DNA from: Thermococcus peptonophilus
GTDB lineage: Archaea; Methanobacteriota_B; Thermococci; Thermococcales; Thermococcaceae
Reading direction: 5' to 3'
Assembly: GCF_001592435.1 (NCBI RefSeq)
Contig: NZ_CP014750.1
Span: 372,001 to 436,000 of the forward strand
DNA length: 64,000 nucleotides
Position 1 is the stretch's first letter. Every line of letters starts with the position of its first letter. The notes beneath the pieces were generated by a model. It was not told the origin of the DNA and made no database searches. It worked only from the letters and a program-made list of their open reading frames with translations. Below, piece after piece: positions 45,969 through 53,789 of this stretch. The translations under genes were made by a program, and so were the position numbers.

Positions 45969-46214
45969 TCACTTCCACTTCCCTCCAAGGAGCAGGTAAA
46001 AGCCGGTGGCCGCCGCAAAAAGGAGCGTCGCCTCACCCAGGCTGTCGTAGCCCCTCCAGTCGGCGAGTATGGCCGTAACGAGGTTTGGTATTCCCACCTC
46101 GTGCCAGTGGGCCAGGTAGTAGGCGTAGCTGCCCCCCGAAACTTTGGCGTAATCAAGCCCGAGGAGCTCCAGCAGGAGGGCCGAACTGAGGAGCACTCCG
46201 ACAAGGCGCTTCAC
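45969..46214 (-). CDS. Mrp small subunit (MbhE/MrpA C-terminal-like)
   Basis: This 81-residue protein has one N-terminal helix (LVGVLLSSALLLELLGLDYA) and a C-terminal ADWRGYDSLGEATLLFAAATGFYLLL segment. The RGYDSLGEA motif is typical of the C-terminal part of MrpA, which in membrane-bound hydrogenases is a separate small gene (MbhE). It overlaps the next upstream gene by 4 bp. Confidence 0.85.
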   Translation of the reverse strand: MKRLVGVLLSSALLLELLGLDYAKVSGGSYAYYLAHWHEVGIPNLVTAILADWRGYDSLGEATLLFAAATGFYLLLGGKWK

Positions 46215-46441
46215 TCCCCCACCTCCTTTATTGTGTAGAGGAAGAGACCCGTGACTATGGCACCCACGACCACCGCTGAGAGAGCAACATCGGGGGCTTT
46301 GAGCTGGATTAAGACGATTACAAATGCTAAACTCAAGAGACCGTAGCGTAGCACCGCGGAGGTAAGCTTTTCAGCTTCGACCACCGAGGCCGAGAGGAGT
46401 ATTATCGCCACGAGGAGAATTTCATGGATTGTCCCAAGCAT
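46211..46441 (-). CDS. Mrp small subunit (MbhD/DUF4040-like)
   Basis: The 76-residue, three-helix protein contains LAFVIVLIQLKAPDVALSAV and VVGAIVTGLFLYTI, the DUF4040/MbhD pattern that corresponds to another piece of the MrpA C-terminus. A conserved Asp in KAPDVA may be on the proton route. It overlaps subunit G by 20 bp. Confidence 0.85.
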   Translation of the reverse strand: MLGTIHEILLVAIILLSASVVEAEKLTSAVLRYGLLSLAFVIVLIQLKAPDVALSAVVVGAIVTGLFLYTIKEVGE

Positions 46442-46736
46442 ACATGTCCACCACCGCTTTCGGCTTCACCCCACTCTTATAGGCGGCCCTCGCTATCGCG
46501 TGGCTGACCATTGGGTTTATCATAGCTATCATGAAGGCTATTACGAGGAACTTGAGCTTTCCAGTAACTGGGAAATTCGATGCTATGGCCAGCGCCAGAA
46601 GGATACTTATCGCCCCTCCAGTATCGCACTTTGCAGTCGCGTGAAGCCTCGTATAGACGTCGGGGAAGCGCAGCAGACCGAGGGCCCCAAAGAACATTAT
46701 GAAGAGCCCGAAGAGAAGGAAGGCCCATTCTATCAC
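46422..46736 (-). CDS. Mrp antiporter subunit G (MnhG/MbhC-like)
   Basis: The 104-residue, three-helix protein has LFIMFFGALGLLRFPDVYTR and LHATAKCDTGGAISILLALA, the clear MnhG/PhaG motif. The start overlaps the stop of subunit F by 4 bp. It is part of the small-subunit base of the antiporter. Confidence 0.92.
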   Translation of the reverse strand: MIEWAFLLFGLFIMFFGALGLLRFPDVYTRLHATAKCDTGGAISILLALAIASNFPVTGKLKFLVIAFMIAMINPMVSHAIARAAYKSGVKPKAVVDMYAWDNP

Positions 46737-47005
46737 GCCCTCACCTCCATGTACTTCGCTATGATGAGCCCTCCTACGGCGTTGACCATGAGTAAGACCA
46801 AACTCACGTCGAGGAGATAGGGAGCGTCGTAGAGGAGCGAGAGCATTGCTATTATTACCACAGCCTTAGTGGTAGCGGTGTTCAGGGCAACTGCCCTATC
46901 CGCAAGCGTCGGGCCGAAGATAACGCGGTAGCTAACCAGAGTGGCAGTAAACACGAGGAAAGCCACCGCGTAGGGCAGAATTACCAGAAGATTTTCTTGA
47001 GCCAT
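46733..47005 (-). CDS. Mrp antiporter subunit F (MnhF/MbhB-like)
   Basis: The 90-residue, three-helix protein has YRVIFGPTLADRAVALNTAT, the MnhF motif with the conserved GPTxxDR, then two helices. It overlaps subunit E by 25 bp, consistent with one polycistronic mRNA. Confidence 0.92.
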   Translation of the reverse strand: MAQENLLVILPYAVAFLVFTATLVSYRVIFGPTLADRAVALNTATTKAVVIIAMLSLLYDAPYLLDVSLVLLMVNAVGGLIIAKYMEVRA

Positions 47006-47586
47006 TCCTCGAGCTCCCCCTTTATCTTTACTCCAGCCCTCTCCTGGTCGAGGGTCTCAACATCAATCCAGTGAACGTAAAGGTAGGACTCACCAAGCTT
47101 TTTGCTGACATCGAGCGTTAGAGTTCCAGGTGTGAGCGTTATAGAGTTCGCAAGGACAGTTAGACCAGTATCTGAGTGAAGATCCGCCTTTACCTTCACT
47201 ATCCCAGGGTTTATGTCCATGAAGATCACGTTTTTGACGACCCTGAGGTTGCTCTCGAGCAGTCGAAAGGCCATGATGAAGAGGTACTGTGGGACAAGGA
47301 AGAGGAATATGTAGGTCGCCTTCGAGAGGAGATGCCCAGTCCGCCTTATATCGTCGGTGAGAAAGTCCCTCGTTATAATCGCTATCAGAAGCGTCACGAG
47401 GGCCCCGGTAATTACGTGCGATGGCGAGAACTTCCCGCTTATGATTATCCAGAATACAAGAAGGGTTAGCCACGTTATCCCAACCCGTTCCCATGCTGGA
47501 AGCTTTTGGGCCTCATAGCTCTCGTAGAGAACCCTCTTTCGGACTTCTTCAAGACGCTGTCTGAGGTAGAAATGCATGCGGCTCAT
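46981..47586 (-). CDS. Mrp antiporter subunit E (MnhE/MbhA-like)
   Basis: The 201-residue protein has a cytosolic N-terminus, two helices (GITWLTLLVFWIIISGKFSP and HVITGALVTLLIAIITRDFL), a third at FLFLVPQYLFIMAFRLLESN, and the MnhE tail with GLTVLANSITLTPGTLTLDV. It is the first gene of the Mrp operon. The promoter probably lies at 47590-47625, a short gap to the Brix gene. An internal ATG at 47577 is another possible start. Confidence 0.92.
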   Translation of the reverse strand: MSRMHFYLRQRLEEVRKRVLYESYEAQKLPAWERVGITWLTLLVFWIIISGKFSPSHVITGALVTLLIAIITRDFLTDDIRRTGHLLSKATYIFLFLVPQYLFIMAFRLLESNLRVVKNVIFMDINPGIVKVKADLHSDTGLTVLANSITLTPGTLTLDVSKKLGESYLYVHWIDVETLDQERAGVKIKGELEEWLKKIFW

Positions 47587-47625
47587 AGGGTTGTTTAGGT
47601 TCCCGATGTTAAAAACGGTTTCGGA

Positions 47626-48252
47626 CTACCCCTTCGGCTTGATGCCGAGGGCTTCCTTGTAGTCCCATCTCCGGCCGTCTTCCATTATCCATATTTTGAC
47701 GAGGATGAGCGGGCCGACCGGGCGCTCTTTGGTTATGTCAAAGCGGTAGAAGTTCACGGCCATTCCTCGCGGATAGTTCTCTATGACGCCGATAACGTCG
47801 GTGTTGTTCTTGTCCGCTATCGTCTGAAGGCTCTTGTTGCCCCTCGGAACGAACTTTCCACCGGTTAGTTCTGCGAAGACCTGGGCGAAGGCCGTATGAT
47901 CTATCCCGACTCTCTTGGCCGTCGTAACCACGAAGGGCATCTCCTCCCTTATCGGCGGTATGTTCCTGAAGCCAATCTCGCGCTGGAGCTTTATGCCGTG
48001 GAGGTAGAGGTAGCCAAGGTATCCCCAGTCTTCGGGATCAACCTTGATGAAGGTCATCTTGAGCGGGTTGCCCTTCCAGACGTTGATTATTAGAAGTCTC
48101 TCATAGCCCCTGTCGTAGGCCTCCATGAGAAGATCCTGGATGGTCTTCTTACCTCTAGTCAAGTAAAGTGAGTTGGGAAAGACTTTCTCCAGATCGTGGC
48201 CGAAGCTTCTCGTTCTCCTGGTCGGCCGGTGGGATGTCGTTATCAGCATCAT
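47626..48252 (-). CDS. Brix-domain ribosome biogenesis protein
   Basis: The 208-residue protein starts LITTSHRPTRRTRSFGHDLE, the RNA-binding Brix opening, and continues LYLTRGKKTIQDLLMEAYDR and PFVVTTAKRVGIDHTAFAQV. Archaeal Brix proteins resemble eukaryotic Imp4 and act in pre-rRNA processing. It starts at 48252 (ATG 48249 also possible), about 50 bp after rpoP. Confidence 0.87.
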   Translation of the reverse strand: MMLITTSHRPTRRTRSFGHDLEKVFPNSLYLTRGKKTIQDLLMEAYDRGYERLLIINVWKGNPLKMTFIKVDPEDWGYLGYLYLHGIKLQREIGFRNIPPIREEMPFVVTTAKRVGIDHTAFAQVFAELTGGKFVPRGNKSLQTIADKNNTDVIGVIENYPRGMAVNFYRFDITKERPVGPLILVKIWIMEDGRRWDYKEALGIKPKG

Positions 48253-48305
48253 GGCAATCACTTGTTTGGAATGCTTGATAAAAGCTTTTCGCAGGGAAAA
48301 ATAGT

Positions 48306-48455
48306 TCAGATGGCCTTGACCCTGCGGGCAACGCGAGGCCTGGGCTTGTACAGTATCTTGCTGCCGCAGTACGGGCAGCGAACTTCCCTCGCGGTCGCGA
48401 GGTCAAGCTCGACTTCCTTACCGCATTTTGCACAGCGATAAACGGCGGTCGCCAT
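48306..48455 (-). CDS. rpoP: RNA polymerase subunit P (RpoP/Rpb12-like)
   Basis: This short gene encodes 49 residues: MATAVYRCAKCGKEVELDL, then REVRCPYCGSKILYKPRPR and a basic tail. The CAKCG and CPYCG pairs bind zinc. It matches archaeal RpoP, the counterpart of eukaryotic Rpb12. GGTGATA precedes the ATG at 48455. It lies 25 bp after the L37Ae gene and before Brix, the common archaeal order. Confidence 0.95.
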   Translation of the reverse strand: MATAVYRCAKCGKEVELDLATAREVRCPYCGSKILYKPRPRVARRVKAI

Positions 48456-48480
48456 AGTATCACCTCAAGATGAAAAAGGA

Positions 48481-48741
48481 TCAGGCCTTGGAGGCCGTAA
48501 CGCGCTTGGCGACCTTTCCTGCCGGGGTGGTCGGCAGGTAGGCACCGCCGGCAAAGGTGGCACCGCACTTCTGGCACTGCCATATTCCAGTGCTTATCCT
48601 CCTGACGGCCCTCCTTCCGCAGACCGGGCAGACGTGCTTCTGCTTCATCCTGGCCTCAACGGCCGCGACCCTTCTCCTTATCTTAAGACCGTACCTGGGG
48701 CCAAACCTTCCAGCTGAACCAACCTTGGTGGTCCTTCCCAT
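48481..48741 (-). CDS. rpl37ae: Ribosomal protein L37Ae
   Basis: The 86-residue zinc-finger protein begins [20 protein letters not shown] and has [20 protein letters not shown] with [19 protein letters not shown]. It is full length for L37Ae of the large subunit. GGTGATG precedes the ATG at 48741. It heads the L37Ae-rpoP-Brix operon. Confidence 0.96.
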   Translation of the reverse strand: MGRTTKVGSAGRFGPRYGLKIRRRVAAVEARMKQKHVCPVCGRRAVRRISTGIWQCQKCGATFAGGAYLPTTPAGKVAKRVTASKA

Positions 48742-48921
48742 GAGCATCACCTCTAGATTATCGCTATTTGCGGACTGGAGTGTTTTCCTGGAGACGTTTT
48801 ATAAATCTTTGCATGGCCATAATTGGGAATGAATTCCAGAGATATTCGAATTATGAATATAAGGTGCTACTCGAAAAGTTTTTTGAGATGAACCAATAAA
48901 AAACTGAGGGTGATGCTCACC

Positions 48922-50352
48922 ATGCGGCGGCTTGCATTGCTTCTGGCACTCCTTCTGACCGGGGCAATAGCTGCCTCGGCCGAAAACGTCAGCGCGTTTG
49001 AAGGCCAGCCACTAGTAAGGTTTCAAGTTGTCTCTCAGCAAACATGGACTAAGGTAATTCCAATTGGGTCAATATCAGTCCAGATTCACTGGACAGGTGA
49101 GTTCTACTACTCATCGGAAGAGTGGTCAGCACTCTTCTCTGTGTACTTTGAAGATACCGGGAACACCTACGATGTCTTTGCAACAGAGAGGGGCTACGTT
49201 GACGGCGACGGGAAGTACATCTGGGTTCTCAAGGACATCCAGACCACTGAAACCATTGAAAGCAACGAGCTTGCTCCCCAGGAGCGCTGGTATGGGCTTG
49301 TAGTGAAGTCAATAGATGCGAGTGCTGGGAAAATCACAGTGTACAGCGAGTACAGTGGGGACACCTATGTTCTCAGGGTAGGGGACAAAATAGATATCTC
49401 CGGAGCTTTCTCAGGAGGGGGTATCTCCGAGAAGACGGTCCTCGAGCTCAGTAGCATAAAAGCAACAGCGGATGGGGCCAAGGCCCTTCTCGTAATCCAC
49501 CACACAACTGCAACAAGCGCCGTTGTCGAACTGTACCCAAACTCGGGCTACCCGCCAGGAACTGAGGTGGGAAGTGAGAGTGCGTTAGCCCCCTTAAAGC
49601 CGAACGTTCCTCCAGCGGTAGTAGTTGTCGGTGAAAACGCCGCAGGAGCCGATGTAGCGGCCGGTGCAAAGGTCGGGATAGCAGTTCAGAAGTGGATAGA
49701 CATCGTCATGGAGAAGGACGGGGGAATACCCTCCCCAGAATTTAGGAGCTTAAGTGACCTTATATCAAAGTCAGTCCTTGCCCCCGTCCAAAACCTGAAC
49801 GCCGACGCAATGCTCGATACCGAAGTTAGTGACCCAGACAATATAGCGCCCGTGGTTTATACTGTTGGAGGACCTGCGGCAAACCAGTACACGAAGCTGA
49901 TCCTGGAAAAGAACGAGGATAGACTGCCAGTCAAGTTCGTCAAAGAGAACGGCAAGTGGTACCTCGTCAGCAAATCTGGAGACAGGTGGAGCGGAAGCTA
50001 TGGGGTAATCCTCATAATTCCTGCGGCCGACAGTGTTGTGGAACTTCAGAAGAGGCTTACGGAGGGACAAGTAAAGGTAGCGGATGTTGTGGTTGCGGGC
50101 TTGGACAGGAAGGGGACGTATGCTGCCTGCAATCTCCTTCAGAGAGGGTTCATAGCCCCGATTCTCAGTGGAGACTCGATTTCAGAGCTTGAGTACTTCA
50201 TCGAGTTCCAAAGCAGAATGCTGCTGCTGTTCGGTGATGACCCCGTTCAGGCGTTTACTACTGCTGCAGGGCCAAGCAGCGGGTTCAAGCTTCAGGTTAC
50301 AGCCGTTGTCGTGACAGAGTATGGAAAAATCGTGAAAGTTATATATGGCTGA
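48922..50352 (+). CDS. S-layer-like secreted protein
   Basis: The 476-residue protein has a signal peptide (MRRLALLLALLLTGAIAASA) and then long beta-rich domains with many Val, Ser, Thr and Gly. VVYTVGGPAANQYTKLILEK and AVVVVGENAAGADVAAGAKV resemble segments of thermococcal S-layer proteins (S_layer_C type). No C-terminal membrane anchor is seen, so it may be a free or lattice-bound envelope protein. The start at 48922 follows GAGGGTGATG; two earlier starts are possible. Confidence 0.75.
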   Translation: MRRLALLLALLLTGAIAASAENVSAFEGQPLVRFQVVSQQTWTKVIPIGSISVQIHWTGEFYYSSEEWSALFSVYFEDTGNTYDVFATERGYVDGDGKYIWVLKDIQTTETIESNELAPQERWYGLVVKSIDASAGKITVYSEYSGDTYVLRVGDKIDISGAFSGGGISEKTVLELSSIKATADGAKALLVIHHTTATSAVVELYPNSGYPPGTEVGSESALAPLKPNVPPAVVVVGENAAGADVAAGAKVGIAVQKWIDIVMEKDGGIPSPEFRSLSDLISKSVLAPVQNLNADAMLDTEVSDPDNIAPVVYTVGGPAANQYTKLILEKNEDRLPVKFVKENGKWYLVSKSGDRWSGSYGVILIIPAADSVVELQKRLTEGQVKVADVVVAGLDRKGTYAACNLLQRGFIAPILSGDSISELEYFIEFQSRMLLLFGDDPVQAFTTAAGPSSGFKLQVTAVVVTEYGKIVKVIYG

Positions 50353-50476
50353 TTTTTGTTCTTTTTCTTTCATGTCGAGATTATTGTCTCTTTTGTCTGG
50401 TCTCCCTTAAAGATACGAATAACACTCAACAACCATGTGAGTTTACAACTTATCAGAAAAGCGTGCGGAAGAACTC

Positions 50477-50554
50477 TGGTGCCCCGGCCGGGATTTGAAC
50501 CCGGGGCGCGGGCTCGAAAGGCCCGCATGTTTGACCGGGCTACACCACCGGGGC
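50477..50554 (-). tRNA. tRNA-Glu (UUC anticodon), CCA encoded
   Basis: On the minus strand GCCCCGG (50554-50548) pairs with CCGGGGC (50487-50481) as the acceptor stem. The anticodon arm is CGGGC-loop-GCCCG with loop CTTTCGA, giving anticodon TTC (Glu, GAA codon). The T arm has GGTTCAAATC. A discriminator base A and an encoded CCA end the gene at 50477. Confidence 0.95.
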
Positions 50555-50687
50555 TCGATATTAGGGAAGGAAGACCGTTTAAAAATCTTTCGGGTCAGGG
50601 TACACCTGCTAGAACGCCACTGCATTAGAGTTGGCGGATTCCACGCTGGACGGAAATCTTTTTAACCGTTCTCATAAGCCGAAAGCG

Positions 50688-51806
50688 ATGCCCATGAAGA
50701 CCCTCGCAGATGTTTTCAGAGAGGCGCTTAAGGAAAAAGGCATATCCAGCATAGGAACGCTGTCAAAACGCTTCAGGAAATCAAAGAACAAGCTCCAAGA
50801 CATAGCGATTGAGATAGTCCACGGAAAGGGTGCCATCTTCAGGGTTCCGGAGAAGACAGCCGTTGCATGGGATTTAAACGGAAACAGGGTTGATGGCTCT
50901 TACTACGCTTACGCCCCCCTCTGCATGATGGAGAAGTTTGAACCCGTTCTCACACCCGAGGAGCTGAGAGAAAAGCTCCCGGACTGGCCGTACTTCATAA
51001 TCGACCTCTACCACTGGGACAAGCACACCCAAAAGGAAAAGGGCAAAATCTGCCTTCAGGTGAACCAGAGCTACGGTCTTTTGAGGGACTACTTCACGGG
51101 AAGCGAACTGGCAGTCACCTGGGCAAACGAAGAGTTCAGAGAGATGTTCCACGGCCCGCTGGACAGGATAACGACCTATGAAGGCCCTACTTCAGAGTTT
51201 CTCAAGGAGAAGGGCATCAATGAAGTTGTCCTGCTCGATCCCTGGGCGGACGAAGTCCTGAGCGAGAAGGACTTTGACGTTAAGGCGTTCATAATCGGCG
51301 GCATCGTTGATACTGGGGGGAACAAGAAGAAGACGACACCAAAAATCGGCGAAGAGCTGGAGAAGGAAGGCATTAGAGTTAGGAGAAGGAGAATAGTCCT
51401 GAGGGGAGACGTCGTCGGCGTCCCAGACAGGATAAACAGAATCCTCGGGATAATCCTCAAGATGATGGTAGAGGGCGAGTCCATGGACGAGGCCGTCTAT
51501 GAGATGCAGGAGCCCCTCCACGCCCGCTGGCGCCTGAGGAAGGAGCTTCCAAAGCACGCAAAGCGTTACATGGTTGATGGGAAGACCTACCGCGTAGTCG
51601 AGAAGGAGCTTTTCGACGAGTACTCCAAGTGGCTGAAAATCCGCTGGGAGGACTTCGTTAAGGTTCTTCGCGAGCTCGATCTGGTGGCGCTTGAGAGGAA
51701 GCGGATTCACCACCTCAACAAGATATCCAACGCTAGGATAATCAACGGCAAGCTCCACCGCGTCATACTGCTGAAGAGGGCGGCAATGCTCTGCTACAAC
51801 TGCTGA
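50688..51806 (+). CDS. Archaeal Trm10-like tRNA (position 9) methyltransferase
   Basis: The protein of about 372 residues has a basic N-terminal domain (SIGTLSKRFRKSKNKLQDIA), a SPOUT core (YFIIDLYHWDKHTQKEKGKI, DVKAFIIGGIVDTGGNKKKT) and a long helical C-terminus. It resembles archaeal Trm10, which methylates A9 and/or G9 of tRNA with SAM. A TTTTTAACC box at 50660 lies about 25 nt before the ATG at 50688, suggesting a leaderless mRNA; ATG 50694 is an alternative. Confidence 0.85.
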   Translation: MPMKTLADVFREALKEKGISSIGTLSKRFRKSKNKLQDIAIEIVHGKGAIFRVPEKTAVAWDLNGNRVDGSYYAYAPLCMMEKFEPVLTPEELREKLPDWPYFIIDLYHWDKHTQKEKGKICLQVNQSYGLLRDYFTGSELAVTWANEEFREMFHGPLDRITTYEGPTSEFLKEKGINEVVLLDPWADEVLSEKDFDVKAFIIGGIVDTGGNKKKTTPKIGEELEKEGIRVRRRRIVLRGDVVGVPDRINRILGIILKMMVEGESMDEAVYEMQEPLHARWRLRKELPKHAKRYMVDGKTYRVVEKELFDEYSKWLKIRWEDFVKVLRELDLVALERKRIHHLNKISNARIINGKLHRVILLKRAAMLCYNC

Positions 51807-51916
51807 ACGTTGCATTGGGTAATTTCTACCCGTTTTCCCACTGTTTTACAGCACTCTAAAAGTGAACAAAGAAAAAACGAAAACGAAGATCAAGCAACTT
51901 AAGTTCGCACCGCCGT

Positions 51917-52094
51917 TCATCCGAGCGTCTTAACGACAAAGGCCAGCAAATCCGTAAGCTCCCTCACCCTCGTCTCCGGCGATGTGCCCATGTGCCCGCT
52001 CTTTGTCTCAACTCTGAGATAGACCGGTGCTCCAACCTCCTTCAGCTTCATAAAGAACTTGAGGGCGTGAGCCGGTGGACGCTGTCATTCTAAC
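51917..52094 (-). pseudogene. 3' remnant of prolyl oligopeptidase (POP) gene
   Basis: Ending at 51917 the minus strand encodes HALKFFMKLKEVGAPVYLRV, then ETKSGHMGTSPETRVRELTD and LLAFVVKTLG, the POP C-terminus with the catalytic-His motif KSGHMG. Just upstream the codons NDSVH correspond to the catalytic-Asp region, but one C is missing in CCACCGG so the frame shifts near 52080. Beyond about 52094 the homology ends. The rest of the gene lies 3.1 kb away at 55179-56345. Confidence 0.85.
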
Positions 52095-52394
52095 AGGAAT
52101 CCAAGGAAGTTTAAAAACAGAGTCTTAATCCCCCATAAAAATCAGACAACTTTCGTTTTGCTGGATTGCATGCTTCTTCAGGCTCTGTTAATACTCCATT
52201 ATGCTAGTATTATTTTAGTTCTCTAACGAGATTCCTGGAACTTTCCACAGTCCTTTAATTCATCATAATCCATAATTCTAAAGGTTAGTTAGAACTATTG
52301 CTCATAATAGTGTTAATAACTTTTGGTTAATAACTTAATGGCAACAAAAAAATTTAAATTTCAAATTCTAATGGTAAATATTGGTGATGGCCCT

Positions 52395-52541
52395 ATGGAT
52401 GAAAACTTCAAGATAAAACGATTTGAAGGAAGATTGGCACAGGCATGGAGTGAAGTCGACGAAGGAAAATTCGTTGGGGTGACTCTGAAAGGACATCTTG
52501 CAAATCACAATAATGCAGACCCGTTTTTAATGGAGTTCTGA
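52395..52541 (+). CDS. Candidate RiPP precursor peptide
   Basis: The 48-residue peptide reads MDENFKIKRFEGRLAQAWSE, then VDEGKFVGVTLKGHLANHNN and ADPFLMEF. The ATG at 52395 is chosen because GGTGATGG sits 5 bp before it and an AATTTAAATTTC TATA-like box lies about 30 bp upstream. The frame is open further (ATG 52371, ATG 52338, TTG 52323) without ribosome sites. It lies 79 bp before a radical SAM/SPASM gene. The sequence has no Cys, so it would not be a sactipeptide or lanthipeptide; Trp, Phe, Asn and His residues are candidate modification sites. The role is inferred from context only. Confidence 0.6.
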   Translation: MDENFKIKRFEGRLAQAWSEVDEGKFVGVTLKGHLANHNNADPFLMEF

Positions 52542-52620
52542 ATTTCAATAATAATTTTATTTTTTGAGATCATCTAACAATGTTCAGCATTGTAGAATGA
52601 AAAGGGTTGGGGGTGATTAA

Positions 52621-53748
52621 ATGAGATACATCAATGGCAGCTTTTATCTTGAACCGATTTCAGCCCATATAGATGTCACTAATAAATGTAATTTGAAATG
52701 TATGTACTGCTTTTATTATGAGGATCCTTACGTCCAATTGCCTAATGGAGATCCCTCAAAAGATGAAATCTTGGATTGGATGAACCAGTTGGCAGAAGTT
52801 GGAGTTAAGTTTCTGACTTTTTCTGGGGGAGAAGCATTTATGAGACAGGATTTCTTGGAGATTCTTAGCAGTGAAACTTCAGAGAATTTCTGGAAAACAA
52901 TTATAACTAATGGAACTCTTCTCGACGAACAAACAGTAGGAAAATTGGGAAATATTCCAAAACTTCTAGAATTAAGAGTTTCTCTGGACGGTTTTGATGC
53001 AAATAAAAAAGTTAGAGGAGTGGATGCAAAAGTTATCGTACGGAATATTGACTTTATTGGCAAAATGACTGATATACCAGTGCACATAAATACTATGATA
53101 ACAACTGAAAATCTCCACGAACTTGAAAAAATGTATGAATGGATTGAGCAACATGAAGCAATCTCCGGTTGGTCAATTGATCTTCCAATCATCAGAGGAA
53201 GATATATCTCCGTGATGGATGCGCTTAGACCCTCTTGGTCAAATATGGCACCAGTTTTAAAAAGATTGATCTTACGTTACATTGACGAGAGACCCCCGTT
53301 CAAATTTGCAATATTCTCAATATTTAGGGAGAGCCTACTATACCCTGACAAAATCAAAGATAGAATCTATAGTTTTGACCTAGAGTCCCATCCATGCAGC
53401 TATTTGCCCTCAGTAACAATTAGAACGGATGGTTCTGTAACACTTTGCCCAAGTTTGCCATTTAGTATAGGAAATGTTCGAGAGAGACCCCTGAGGGATA
53501 TTCTGAAGAGTCCGGATCCGGGTAGTGAAAGAGTGCTGGGAATACGAGTAAGGGACATCAAAAAATGCTTAAGTTGTAAGTATGTAAAAATCTGCGGTGC
53601 TGGTTGTAGAGCTAATGCATTTTTAGAAACAGGAAAACTCATTGAAGTGGATCCTGTTACCTGCAAGATGATGGAGTTTTTTGATAGTGAGATATTGCCC
53701 TATTTGCCAAGGAAAAGCAGGGAGTTGATAGAGGGATACTTGACTTAG
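52621..53748 (+). CDS. Radical SAM/SPASM peptide-modifying enzyme
   Basis: The 375-residue protein has the radical SAM cluster motif in HIDVTNKCNLKCMYCFYYED (CX3CX2C), the SAM-binding LTFSGGEAFMR, and a C-terminal SPASM region with Cys residues in SHPCSYL, VTLCPSL, IKKCLSCKYVKICGAGCRAN and PVTCKMMEF that would hold extra 4Fe-4S clusters. SPASM enzymes modify ribosomal peptides (PqqE, AlbA, anaerobic sulfatase maturases). GGGGGTGA precedes the ATG. Low G+C and position inside a broken gene suggest transfer. Confidence 0.87.
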   Translation: MRYINGSFYLEPISAHIDVTNKCNLKCMYCFYYEDPYVQLPNGDPSKDEILDWMNQLAEVGVKFLTFSGGEAFMRQDFLEILSSETSENFWKTIITNGTLLDEQTVGKLGNIPKLLELRVSLDGFDANKKVRGVDAKVIVRNIDFIGKMTDIPVHINTMITTENLHELEKMYEWIEQHEAISGWSIDLPIIRGRYISVMDALRPSWSNMAPVLKRLILRYIDERPPFKFAIFSIFRESLLYPDKIKDRIYSFDLESHPCSYLPSVTIRTDGSVTLCPSLPFSIGNVRERPLRDILKSPDPGSERVLGIRVRDIKKCLSCKYVKICGAGCRANAFLETGKLIEVDPVTCKMMEFFDSEILPYLPRKSRELIEGYLT

Positions 53749-53789
53749 CCAGAATACTCTGTGTTGATTTTTCTCCTGCGGTGAGAAAA

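Noticed and set aside
50477-50554. Encoded CCA on tRNA-Glu as an oddity
   Set aside because: Encoded CCA ends are not rare in archaea, so it is recorded only as an annotation detail.
52095-52320. Transposase remnant at the left end of the foreign insert
   Set aside because: Only a 29-residue start-less minus-strand stretch is readable and it shows no transposase motif; I could not support it.
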